DNA of 64,000 bases from Saliterribacillus persicus. Its GTDB lineage: Bacteria; Bacillota; Bacilli; Bacillales; Amphibacillaceae. Positions within the stretch are counted from its first letter, which is position 1. Each line of letters begins with the position of its first letter. The stretch lies in contig NZ_QPJJ01000003.1 in NCBI RefSeq assembly GCF_003337485.1, forward strand, positions 233,416 through 297,415, read 5' to 3'. The notes under the pieces were generated by a model, which saw nothing but the letters and a program-made list of their open reading frames with translations, ran no database searches and had not been told where the DNA came from. Shown piece by piece: positions 34,968-42,544 of the stretch. Position numbers and translations under genes: made by a program.

Positions 34968-36686
34968 ATGTTAAAAACATTTTTTTCATACTATAAGCCA
35001 CACAAACGACTATTCATCATAGATTTTAGCAGTGCCATTTTCGTAGCTATTCTAGAATTAGCATTTCCACTTGCAGTACAGTGGTTCATTGACAGTTTAT
35101 TACCCAAACAAAATTGGGACCTGATCGTTACAGTTTCCATTTTACTACTAGCTGTGTATATTCTGAGCACCTTTTTACAATATATTGTTAGTTATCTCGG
35201 GCACAAGCTTGGGATCAACATCGAAACAGATATGCGCCAAGAATTATTTGTTCACGTGCAAAAACAATCCTTTCGTTTCTTCGATAATACGAAGACCGGC
35301 CACATCATGAGTCGTATTACGAATGACCTTTTTGATATCGGCGAACTTGCCCATCACGGACCAGAGGATGCATTTATTTCTGTGATGACCTTTTTCGGTG
35401 CATTCTGGATTATGTTTGTCATCAATCCAACCCTTGCTCTGATTGCACTTGTAATGGTGCCATTATTAATTATCCTAGTAACCTACTGTAACATCGCTAT
35501 GAATAAAGCGTGGCATAACATGTACAGTAAAATTGCTGACGTGAACGCACGTGTGGAGGATGCTGTATCTGGAGTACGTGTAGTTCAATCTTTCACCAAT
35601 GAAAAATTTGAAATTAATCGCTTCAAAAAAGATAACGGACTCTTCCGATTAGCAAAAATAGGAGCATATCGCGTCATGTCCTTTACACACTCCAGTATTT
35701 ATATGATGACCCGATTACTTACACTACTTGTGCTGGTAGTTGGTGCATGGCTGACATTTAACGATGAGCTACAGTACGGAGAATTAGTCGCATTTATCCT
35801 TTACACCAATGTACTAATCAAGCCAATTGATAAAATTAGTGCATTACTTGAGTTATATCCAAAAGGTATGGCCGGATTTAGACGCTTCCGCGAGCTGATC
35901 GCACAAGCACCAGATATCGTCAACCGACCTAACGCAATAACCGTTAATAAACTTCATGGAAATATCCAATTTCAAAACGTTGATTTTTCCTATGATAAAA
36001 ATAAAGAAGTATTAGAAAACATTAATTTAGTAGTAAATCCTGGTGAAACAGTCGCTTTTGTCGGTCCTTCAGGGGCAGGGAAAACTACAATCTGTTCCTT
36101 GATCCCTCGCTTTTACGATGTGACAGGAGGAGCAATCACGATCGATGACATCGATATTCGGGACATGACAAAAGAATCTCTGCGTTCTCAAATCGGTATC
36201 GTGCAACAGGACGTATTTTTATTTACCGGCTCTATTAGAGAAAATATTGCTTATGGGAAAAATGATGCTTCAGATGCTGAAATTAGAGAAGCTGCTAGAA
36301 AAGCACACCTAGACGATGTGATCGATAGCTTACCTAACGGGTATCATACACAAATTGGGGAACGCGGCCTTAAATTGTCTGGTGGTCAGAAGCAACGCCT
36401 AGCAATAGCGCGAACCTTTCTAAAAAATCCACCGATCTTAATTTTGGATGAGGCAACATCCGCTCTTGATACAGAAACGGAAAAAATCATTCAAAAATCG
36501 TTGCATGACCTTGCAGAAAACCGCACAACACTAGTAATCGCACACAGATTAGCAACTATCCGTGATGCCGATCGTGTGGTTGTCGTTACTAACGACGGCA
36601 TAGTAGAAGAAGGAACCTACGAAGAACTACTAGCCAAAAACGGCATCTTCCGAAATCTGCATGACATCCAATTCGAAAGACACTAA
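34968..36686 (+). CDS. ywjA: ABC exporter, fused membrane-ATPase (YwjA-like)
   Basis: 572 residues. N-terminal six-helix exporter domain (about 1-310), C-terminal nucleotide-binding domain: Walker A GPSGAGKTT (about 365), signature LSGGQKQR, Walker B ILILDEATSALD and H-loop VIAHRLA. The start FFSYYKPHKRLFIIDF and the segment GELAHHGPEDAFISVMTF closely resemble B. subtilis YwjA. Functions as homodimer; cargo unknown. GGGAGAAG precedes the ATG. Confidence 0.9.
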   Translation: MLKTFFSYYKPHKRLFIIDFSSAIFVAILELAFPLAVQWFIDSLLPKQNWDLIVTVSILLLAVYILSTFLQYIVSYLGHKLGINIETDMRQELFVHVQKQSFRFFDNTKTGHIMSRITNDLFDIGELAHHGPEDAFISVMTFFGAFWIMFVINPTLALIALVMVPLLIILVTYCNIAMNKAWHNMYSKIADVNARVEDAVSGVRVVQSFTNEKFEINRFKKDNGLFRLAKIGAYRVMSFTHSSIYMMTRLLTLLVLVVGAWLTFNDELQYGELVAFILYTNVLIKPIDKISALLELYPKGMAGFRRFRELIAQAPDIVNRPNAITVNKLHGNIQFQNVDFSYDKNKEVLENINLVVNPGETVAFVGPSGAGKTTICSLIPRFYDVTGGAITIDDIDIRDMTKESLRSQIGIVQQDVFLFTGSIRENIAYGKNDASDAEIREAARKAHLDDVIDSLPNGYHTQIGERGLKLSGGQKQRLAIARTFLKNPPILILDEATSALDTETEKIIQKSLHDLAENRTTLVIAHRLATIRDADRVVVVTNDGIVEEGTYEELLAKNGIFRNLHDIQFERH

Positions 36687-36693
36687 ACACAAG

Positions 36694-36732
36694 AAAAAGT
36701 CGTTTGCCAAACAAATGGCAAACGACTTTTTA
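36694..36732. terminator. Bidirectional terminator
   Basis: AAAAAGTCGTTTGCCA / TGGCAAACGACTTTTTA, a 16-bp perfect stem between the convergent exporter and oxidoreductase genes. Confidence 0.92.
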
Positions 36733-36740
36733 AATGAATT

Positions 36741-36762
36741 TTCGACAGGTGACAGGCACCAC
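36741..36762 (+). repeat. Interspersed repeat GGTGACAGGCACCAC, copy 1
   Basis: TTCGACAGGTGACAGGCACC followed by AC, just before the oxidoreductase stop. The same 19-20 bases occur at 39250-39270 and, inverted, at 40359-40380. The core GGTGACAGGCACC is a near-palindrome. Confidence 0.8.
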
Positions 36763-36769
36763 GACCAAC

Positions 36770-38122
36770 CTACTCCATCATTGATCCTAAATGTGAGGCT
36801 GCGGTTGGATATGCTAGAATAATTTTCTTTAGTTCTTTAGCGGTTAGTTCTAATTGTATTGCTGTTGCGAAATGATTTATTAATTCATCTGCTTCTTCAC
36901 TAATAAGGTGAGCGCCTAAGATTTTATTACTGTCTTTGTCGAGAATGACCTTACTTCTTGCGTATTTTTGATTGGTACGTTTATACGTAAACCATGATGA
37001 TAAATCAATACTTTTCACATTAATTTGAAAACCTTTTTCCTTTGCAGCATCTTCTGATAATCCTACAGAAGCTAACTTAGGGAGCGTAAAGACTACAGTC
37101 GGTACACCCTTATAATTCGGCTTATTATGATTACCTTTTAGCAAATTGGAGGCAACCATAGAAGATTCCACTCCGGCTATAGGCGTTAATGGTGGGCCTG
37201 CTGTTGCTACTGCATCTCCCGCTGAATACACTATCGGATTACTAACACTTTGCAGATATTCGTTAACTGTAATCCCTTTTTCTTCGCGTTTCACATTTCC
37301 CTTTTCCAAATCTAAGTCATCAATAGCAGGTATCCGACCAGCACCATGCACAACTATATCAGCGTCAAACTGTTTATTCTCTCCATTTGTTATTCCTTCT
37401 ACTATATAGGATTCTTCTCTTTGTTTAATAGATTTTACCACTGTGTTTAAGTGGACATTTATTCCAATTTCTTTCGATTTATCTACTAACAATCCCACTT
37501 GTTCCGAGTCGAAATTTTTGAGTGGTTTTTCTCCGCGGTGAATAATATCTACTTTAGCGCCTGCTCTTGCTGCAATATGCGCAAATTCAAATGAAATATA
37601 TCCGCCACCAATAAAGACTATCTTTTCAGGAAGATCCTCTAAATCCAGAAATTCATCACTATAAGTTAAATGTTCTGTTCCATCAATAGGTAACGGCGTC
37701 GGAGTAGCACCATTTGCTAATAAGATCTTTTCTCCTCTAAGTATATCGTTTTCTACTTGGATCTCATTTTCACTTACAAAGGATGCCTTCCCGTGGAAAG
37801 TTTTCATTCCAGCATCTTGAAAAGCTTCATCACTTTTTTCTGGAACCCATGAGGTAAACTCTTTTTTAAATGACATTAATTCATGCCATTGAATGGAGGA
37901 CGCTTGATTAATTCCCTTTCCTATCATTCTCTCTGTATCTTCTACAATGTTTGCAGCTCCCACTAATACTTTTTTAGGATCACATCCTCTAAGCGCACAT
38001 GTGCCACCGAACGGTCTAGAATCTATAATAGCGACACTCCAACCCGCTTTTTTACACTTATTTGCTGCTGTAGAACCAGCAGAACCAGTGCCTACCACGA
38101 TTAAATCAAAGGACTGTACCAA
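36770..38122 (-). CDS. FAD-dependent pyridine nucleotide-disulfide oxidoreductase
   Basis: 450 residues, glutathione reductase/lipoamide dehydrogenase fold. FAD motif GTGSAGSTAANKCKKAG, redox motif GGTCALRGCDPKK (two Cys five apart), NAD(P) motif FIGGGYISFEFAHIAARAG, FAD motif VYSAGDAVAT. The C-terminal dimer-domain motif reads AYPTAASHLG where lipoamide dehydrogenase has HPTxxE, so the catalytic His-Glu pair is missing. It may reduce a quinone, low-molecular thiol or other acceptor rather than lipoamide. Monocistronic. Confidence 0.87.
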   Translation of the reverse strand: MVQSFDLIVVGTGSAGSTAANKCKKAGWSVAIIDSRPFGGTCALRGCDPKKVLVGAANIVEDTERMIGKGINQASSIQWHELMSFKKEFTSWVPEKSDEAFQDAGMKTFHGKASFVSENEIQVENDILRGEKILLANGATPTPLPIDGTEHLTYSDEFLDLEDLPEKIVFIGGGYISFEFAHIAARAGAKVDIIHRGEKPLKNFDSEQVGLLVDKSKEIGINVHLNTVVKSIKQREESYIVEGITNGENKQFDADIVVHGAGRIPAIDDLDLEKGNVKREEKGITVNEYLQSVSNPIVYSAGDAVATAGPPLTPIAGVESSMVASNLLKGNHNKPNYKGVPTVVFTLPKLASVGLSEDAAKEKGFQINVKSIDLSSWFTYKRTNQKYARSKVILDKDSNKILGAHLISEEADELINHFATAIQLELTAKELKKIILAYPTAASHLGSMME

Positions 38123-38436
38123 AGATCATCATCCTCTCTCTATTTTTAAGCCTTAGTTATTTAATTCCTTATATTGAAATATCTAAACCAAGATACTTAC
38201 GAGGTAAGAATTCAATTAATCAATTTAAAAAATTAGGCACTTGAAAAATTTAATTGCTCCTCTTCTACTTACTTCCATTAGAAAAATCCACCTTAGTGTA
38301 TTTAAGATGGATTTCATTTAGCGACTTCTATAATAGTATTAAATCAACAGATAAAACTTTTATCAATCGTGGTATTTGTATTCATCTTTTTAAAATAAAC
38401 CGAAAAGTATTCTTTCTATAGCTGTTGAAAAAAAGC
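38123..38436 (-). other. Intergenic region between oxidoreductase and XRE genes
   Basis: About 310 bases, holding the minus-strand terminator at 38281-38314 and presumably the oxidoreductase promoter near its left end. Nothing else recognisable. Confidence 0.5.
38281..38314 (-). terminator. Terminator of the membrane protein/XRE operon
   Basis: Minus-strand AAATCCATCTTA / TAAGGTGGATTT with a 7-base loop, then TTCT. One G-T wobble. Confidence 0.7.
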
Positions 38437-38637
38437 TTATTCCTCTTCCCAAAACAATTCATCTAACGTTTTATTTAGCGTTTTACAAATTGCTAGACAT
38501 AGCTTAAGTGTAGGATTATATTTACCTAACTCAATCAAACCAATCGTTTGTCTGGTGACCCCTACCTTTTCAGCTAAGTCTGCCTGGGACATATCAAATT
38601 CTGCTCTTGCCATTTTTATTTTTAAATTTTTAGCCAT
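38437..38637 (-). CDS. Small XRE-family regulator
   Basis: 66 residues, essentially a lone helix-turn-helix (MSQADLAEKVGVTRQTIGLIELGKYNP) of the Cro/CI type, ending LDELFWEEE. Such short regulators usually pair with a membrane protein encoded in the same operon. Its ATG follows the membrane-protein stop with no gap, so translation is coupled. It probably represses its own operon. Confidence 0.9.
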   Translation of the reverse strand: MAKNLKIKMARAEFDMSQADLAEKVGVTRQTIGLIELGKYNPTLKLCLAICKTLNKTLDELFWEEE

Positions 38638-39153
38638 CTAATCACCCATATCTTCCATACGTTTGTTAGCAATTTGATCACTCTTCTTCTTAGCTGATTG
38701 ATAGGTAACCAGACTAAATACAGCAAAAAACGGAACGTACATTAAAAGTGAGACAAAAAATACAAGAAAGAAGAAATAATAAGCTTCACCAGTTGAATCC
38801 GCATAATTTACTGCACTATTCACACCAAAAATTAATGCTAAAATAATCCCAGAAAGGATACCGTAAAATAAATTTTTACTTAAATAGCTGTACTTACTAT
38901 TCCGATTATGCATTTCCACAACATCTGAAAATAATCCTAAATAAATATAACGGATACTATAATAGATTCCAGGAACAAATAATAAAATTAACTCGACATA
39001 GATATTCGACAGATCCAGTCCCGTCGTGAAAGTCTTCCAAATTAATGAAAGAAATATCAACATGCTCGTGATAAAGTATACCTCTTTATAAATTTTGTTT
39101 TGTTCAGCCTCAAATCGCTCATCCTCCACGTTCTTCTTTTTCCAAAAACGCAT
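38638..39153 (-). CDS. Four-helix membrane protein paired with XRE regulator (DUF6773-like)
   Basis: 171 residues. Begins RFWKKKNVEDERFEAEQNKIYKEVYFI; four predicted membrane helices (about 27-45, 52-72, 95-117, 130-152) and a charged C-terminus. Resembles the DUF6773/DUF2178 type proteins encoded with small XRE regulators; the exact DUF is uncertain. Function unknown; possibly membrane sequestration or modulation of the regulator (inference). Confidence 0.8.
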   Translation of the reverse strand: MRFWKKKNVEDERFEAEQNKIYKEVYFITSMLIFLSLIWKTFTTGLDLSNIYVELILLFVPGIYYSIRYIYLGLFSDVVEMHNRNSKYSYLSKNLFYGILSGIILALIFGVNSAVNYADSTGEAYYFFFLVFFVSLLMYVPFFAVFSLVTYQSAKKKSDQIANKRMEDMGD

Positions 39154-39249
39154 GACTCCATCTCCTTTCGATTCTCTTTCCTAAATTATAATATACGATA
39201 TTACATAATGCAATATATATTTGTCATTAAGTATTTTATTTATGTCAAT

Positions 39250-39270
39250 CCGACAGGTGACAGGCACCAC
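39250..39270 (+). repeat. Interspersed repeat GGTGACAGGCACCAC, copy 2
   Basis: CCGACAGGTGACAGGCACCA followed by C, in the region between the divergent membrane-protein and small-multidrug-export genes. Same orientation as copy 1. Confidence 0.8.
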
Positions 39271-39374
39271 AACAAACAAACCTTCCAATTAAAAAATTTA
39301 CGCAACTACGGCAACGTGATAGAATTGATTTTGTTAGCTATTTTTATGCATGTTAAGAAAGGAATTCATAAATC

Positions 39375-39803
39375 ATGATTGATTATTTATTGGTATTTCT
39401 CGGTGGGGCCATCCCGTGGCTTGAAATTGCATTAGTTATTCCTTTTGGGATCATTACAGGCTTAAATCCTGCCATCGTAATTTTAGTCGGTTTCCTTGGG
39501 AATATGCTTACTTTACTCGCACTTATCATTGGATTTGAGAAGGTAAAAGAATGGTGGAGTGGGAAAGATGGTGACAAGAACTCAAAGAGGCAGCAACGTG
39601 CAAGAGTGATGTGGAATAAATATGGATTACCTGGCATGATTATGCTTGGCCCAATTTTTATTGGTTCCCATATCGCTGCATTTATAGGTATGACCCTAGG
39701 AGCTACAAGAAGTGCCACAATCCTTTGGTCTGTCATCAGTGTCGGTGGCTGGTCACTTGCTATTGGAATTCTAACCGCTTTAGGATTTGACTTTTTTACG
39801 TAA
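39375..39803 (+). CDS. Small multidrug export family protein (PF06695-like)
   Basis: 142 residues with about four membrane helices. The opening GGAIPWLEIALVIPFGIITGLNP and the loop VMWNKYGLPGMIMLGPIFIGSHIAAFIGM are typical of the Sm_multidrug_ex family. Despite the name, transport function is poorly established. AAGAAAGG lies upstream of the ATG. Confidence 0.82.
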   Translation: MIDYLLVFLGGAIPWLEIALVIPFGIITGLNPAIVILVGFLGNMLTLLALIIGFEKVKEWWSGKDGDKNSKRQQRARVMWNKYGLPGMIMLGPIFIGSHIAAFIGMTLGATRSATILWSVISVGGWSLAIGILTALGFDFFT

Positions 39804-39814
39804 AATCTAAACTG

Positions 39815-39854
39815 AAAAGAAATGCTGTGCTGAGACGCACAGCATTTCTTTTTA
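39815..39854 (+). terminator. Terminator
   Basis: AAAGAAATGCTGTGC / GCACAGCATTTCTTTTT with a 6-base loop after the small multidrug export family gene. Confidence 0.92.
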
Positions 39855-39894
39855 TTCTCTACTATAATAATAGAAAAAATGATAGGTGATTATC

Positions 39895-40350
39895 ATGCAT
39901 TCCTTCTATACTACATTAGTAATTATTCATATTTTTTCCGCAATTCTAGGGATGGGGCCAGGCTTCATATTGACTACTGTCACAAAATCCGCCCAAACAA
40001 TGGACGAAGTGAGACATGCTTTTCGTCTTAAAAAAACACTTCATATGTACGTGATGATCGGCGGCCTACTACTTTTATTAACTGGTTTACTTATGGGCTT
40101 TATCCGTCCATACCTTTTCCAGCAAGGCTGGTATCAGCTTAGTCTATTACTCTATCTTTTAGCACTAGCACTTGGACCAACCTACTTAAAAAAATACAGC
40201 ACACAAATTAAAGCACTCATTCAAACAAATACACATCAAACACTAACACCCAACTACAAAAAACTCTTACATAAACTACTCATCACAGAATACATAGAAA
40301 ATACCCTGTTCATCATTATTATCTTTTTAATGATTACCAAGCCTTTTTAG
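39895..40350 (+). CDS. DUF2269-like integral membrane protein
   Basis: About 151 residues, four hydrophobic helices with a His/Gly-containing first helix (VIIHIFSAILGMGPGF), as in DUF2269 proteins. ATG at 39895 has AGGTG six bases upstream; a GTG nine bases earlier is less likely. Function unknown. Nearby small membrane genes are not obviously linked to it. Confidence 0.72.
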   Translation: MHSFYTTLVIIHIFSAILGMGPGFILTTVTKSAQTMDEVRHAFRLKKTLHMYVMIGGLLLLLTGLLMGFIRPYLFQQGWYQLSLLLYLLALALGPTYLKKYSTQIKALIQTNTHQTLTPNYKKLLHKLLITEYIENTLFIIIIFLMITKPF

Positions 40351-40358
40351 TGGTTTTA

Positions 40359-40380
40359 GTGGTGCCTGTCACCTGTCGAA
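40359..40380 (-). repeat. Interspersed repeat GGTGACAGGCACCAC, copy 3 (inverted)
   Basis: GTGGTGCCTGTCACCTGTCG followed by AA is the reverse complement of copy 1, eight bases after the DUF2269-like stop. Confidence 0.8.
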
Positions 40381-40410
40381 TAATCGCTACTCTCACAATT
40401 AAACCCATTA

Positions 40411-40453
40411 AAAAAACAGACAAGCGAATAGAAATGTCTATTCCTTGTCTGTT
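40411..40453 (-). terminator. Terminator overlapping the zinc-ribbon gene end
   Basis: Minus-strand AAACAGACAAGGAATAGA / TCTATTCGCTTGTCTGTTT followed by TTTTT. The left arm encodes the last residues of the small protein. Confidence 0.85.
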
Positions 40454-40617
40454 TCTTTTTGGATACAGGTGGTGCAAAGTACTTGTCCATTTGTTTTGAA
40501 GTAGCTTTTTAAATTGGTATTCCCTAAGCTATCCTGTAAATTCCCTTTAAAATAATAGTCCTCACGAAATTCAATTTTCTTTTCACAAACAGAACAGTAA
40601 AGCTTCCCAATAAACAT
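40438..40617 (-). CDS. Small zinc-ribbon-like protein
   Basis: 59 residues with two CxxC pairs (YCSVCEKKI and LCTTCIQ), consistent with one structural zinc. ATG at 40617 has AAAGGA eight bases upstream. Homologues in bacilli are often mislabelled as Fe3+-hydroxamate transport proteins; nothing here supports that. Its C-terminal codons form part of its own terminator. Confidence 0.7.
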   Translation of the reverse strand: MFIGKLYCSVCEKKIEFREDYYFKGNLQDSLGNTNLKSYFKTNGQVLCTTCIQKETDKE

Positions 40618-40646
40618 CAAAACGATCCTTTCAAAACTTGCACAAA

Positions 40647-40937
40647 TTATTGAAAATCAAATTTAATTTCTTGCCCATCACTCTCCACATCTACCGTCAT
40701 ATCATACTCTTCAATCAACCACTCATCCTGCTCATTGAAATAGAAAGTAATGCCTTCCACCACGTCTTTCACATATATCTCACCATCGATTCCTTTTTCT
40801 ACACCCAAAAAATAATTCGGATGCATTGTCGGAATCCCACCATATAATTTCACAAAAAATTGGAGATAATCCCCATCGTTTAATTCCAAATCGTCTTTAT
40901 ACCACTTTGCCGCTTCTTTCGTTACAGATAAATTCAT
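40647..40937 (-). CDS. HesB/YadR/YfhF-family protein without Cys ligands
   Basis: 96 residues with the HesB-like fold (MNLSVTKEAAKWYKDDLELNDGDYLQFFVKLYGG, later GITFYFNEQDEWLIEEYD). It lacks the Cys residues that bind Fe-S clusters in IscA/SufA, like the YneR-type group of bacilli, so a carrier role is doubtful. GAGGTGTA lies upstream of the ATG. Confidence 0.8.
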   Translation of the reverse strand: MNLSVTKEAAKWYKDDLELNDGDYLQFFVKLYGGIPTMHPNYFLGVEKGIDGEIYVKDVVEGITFYFNEQDEWLIEEYDMTVDVESDGQEIKFDFQ

Positions 40938-41076
40938 ATCTACACCTCACTCAAAGAAAGATTTGCGTTCATCCTCCATTATACAAGCAAGAAGTAGACA
41001 AGACTGTTAGAATGCTCACAGTTTTACATAATCTTTAAACTTCCGTGTCAGCACTCACCCAGTAACGATAAAAACT

Positions 41077-41421
41077 CTATAAAGACTCCTCTATTTCAAC
41101 AGATCCAATTGCAATATCAACAACCTCAGCAAGCACAGAGGCAGAAACCTTCCCCATCCATTTTGGGTTTCGATCCACAATATTTAAACTCTTCAATTGC
41201 TCACATAAAATCGTGCCACTCACCTCAGACTCTTCAGGTAATGAAATATGTAATGGCGAATCCTTAGCTTCCTCTTTAATCGGACACACCATCGCAAGCT
41301 TCGTATACGCATTAAACGTCTGATTACTCACAACAACTACAAGATGTGTCTCCTTCTTTTCATGCCACGCCGTCGGTTCAAATTCAAGTAAAACAATGTC
41401 CCCCTGCTTCGGACTATACAT
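41077..41421 (-). CDS. MazF/PemK-type endoribonuclease toxin
   Basis: 114 residues. MazF fold signatures: PKQGDIVLLEFEPTAWHEKKETHLVVVVSNQTFN and LAMVCPIKEE, then VSGTILCEQLKSLNIVDRN. The group closest is ChpB/PemK-like, which cleaves mRNA at short motifs. The usual RPALV segment reads THLVVV here. ATG is two bases after the antitoxin stop, so translation is coupled. Confidence 0.88.
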   Translation of the reverse strand: MYSPKQGDIVLLEFEPTAWHEKKETHLVVVVSNQTFNAYTKLAMVCPIKEEAKDSPLHISLPEESEVSGTILCEQLKSLNIVDRNPKWMGKVSASVLAEVVDIAIGSVEIEESL

Positions 41422-41423
41422 CT

Positions 41424-41663
41424 CTATAACACCTCATTATCCTTTGTCGATTTCGTATCCCATTCCTGCGCATCTAACTCCCCGTCAAACGACGCAATCC
41501 GATCCTTTAACGAACGATGCCCCTTTTCTGGAACAATCAAAATCTTTCCATCGTATACCTTCAGTTCCACCGGATCACTCTCTTTCAACTTCACCAACTC
41601 TAAAATTGGCTTTGGAAGCCTAATCGCCTGGCTGTTTCCCCACTTCTGGATGACTGTTTTCAC
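41424..41663 (-). CDS. MazE-type AbrB-fold antitoxin
   Basis: 79 residues. N-terminal swapped-hairpin AbrB/MazE DNA-binding domain (VIQKWGNSQAIRLPKPILEL), C-terminal acidic tail (DAQEWDTKSTKDNEVL) that would wrap the toxin. GTG start with AAGGTGAG upstream. First gene of the module and the likely autorepressor, binding the palindrome at 41718-41736. Confidence 0.88.
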   Translation of the reverse strand: MKTVIQKWGNSQAIRLPKPILELVKLKESDPVELKVYDGKILIVPEKGHRSLKDRIASFDGELDAQEWDTKSTKDNEVL

Positions 41664-41703
41664 TAGCTCACCTTCCTCATCTTTCTACTAAATAGATACA
41701 CCT

Positions 41704-41736
41704 ATTATAAAGAAGAATGGGTCATTTGATAACCCA
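41704..41736 (-). promoter_or_regulatory. mazEF promoter with overlapping palindrome
   Basis: Minus strand: -10 TATAAT (41709-41704), 17-base spacer, -35 TTATCA (41732-41727). The 19-bp near-palindrome TGGGTCATTTGATAACCCA (41718-41736) covers the -35. Inference: autoregulatory operator of MazE or the MazEF complex. Confidence 0.65.
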
Positions 41737-41989
41737 CAACTTTTTCACGTTCATTTTTTTGGAAAAAGGCAACTGCGTAATCCGCGCCGTGCTTCCTCAT
41801 TAAAACAACATCTTCAACCTTATTTTTTCTCACAGACCCAGTATTTTTTACATCCGACAATCTCCAGCTACAAGCTTAAAAATGCGTCTGCAGCTACAGA
41901 GAATGATTTCTCCATCAAAAAACAAGAAAAAGCCTTATGAATAAAAATTCCTTAACGAACAAACCATAAACGAAAAAGGCGGGATTTAT
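41737..41989. other. Intergenic region before small membrane protein
   Basis: About 250 bases without a recognisable gene, RNA or repeat. Contains short runs such as AAAACAAGAAAAAGCC but no clear terminator. Confidence 0.4.
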
Positions 41990-42214
41990 ATGATTATTAC
42001 ATTTGTTTTAGTTGGTTTAGTTGTCATCGTCTCAGGCTTATTCATTACACTGAGATTAGGAAAGCAGGTAGAAAACAGAAAAAGTGAACTAGACCCAGAA
42101 CCTAAAGCAACCAGAAATCATCCGATCTTACTTAACCCTGTATTCTTAGCCTATGTAATTGGATTCGGTGGCTTACTAATATTTGCTGCTTACTTATTTC
42201 TAACCTGGAAATAG
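41990..42214 (+). CDS. Small two-helix membrane protein
   Basis: 74 residues, two membrane helices (about 2-21 and 53-72) joined by a charged 30-residue loop. GGCGGG lies upstream of the ATG. Family not recognised. Confidence 0.6.
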   Translation: MIITFVLVGLVVIVSGLFITLRLGKQVENRKSELDPEPKATRNHPILLNPVFLAYVIGFGGLLIFAAYLFLTWK

Positions 42215-42544
42215 AAACGATCACAAAAGCGTTCTATGATTTTTTGGAAACTGAATTTTTTTCTGGCTAATAGAAAGCAATTTTCAGCCGACGCGTGTTT
42301 ACAGTTATAATCCTTTTATCTTCTGAAGATAGCTCCTAAATCGAATAATAAATAGCGTAAAAACCACTTGTAAAGACCCGGATTACCGATGTTAATAATT
42401 GTTTCTAAAGTAATTCATCGAAAGACAACTGAAAGCTTATCTATAGCTCCTGCAAAAAAACATGCGTGAAAAAATAATAATCCTATGGTATTATTATTGG
42501 AATTATAGTAAATTCTTTGCTTTATTAAACAGAGGAGCTTTTAT
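42215..42544 (+). other. Leader region of AraC gene
   Basis: About 330 bases. An inverted repeat AATAATAAT / ATTATTATT with a CCTATGGT centre (42473-42498) lies 47 bases before the AraC-type gene and may be a regulator site. No promoter of good quality identified. Confidence 0.45.

Noticed and set aside
40438-40617. Fe3+-hydroxamate transport protein
   Set aside because: A 59-residue two-CxxC protein cannot be a binding protein; that label is a common carried-over error for such small proteins.
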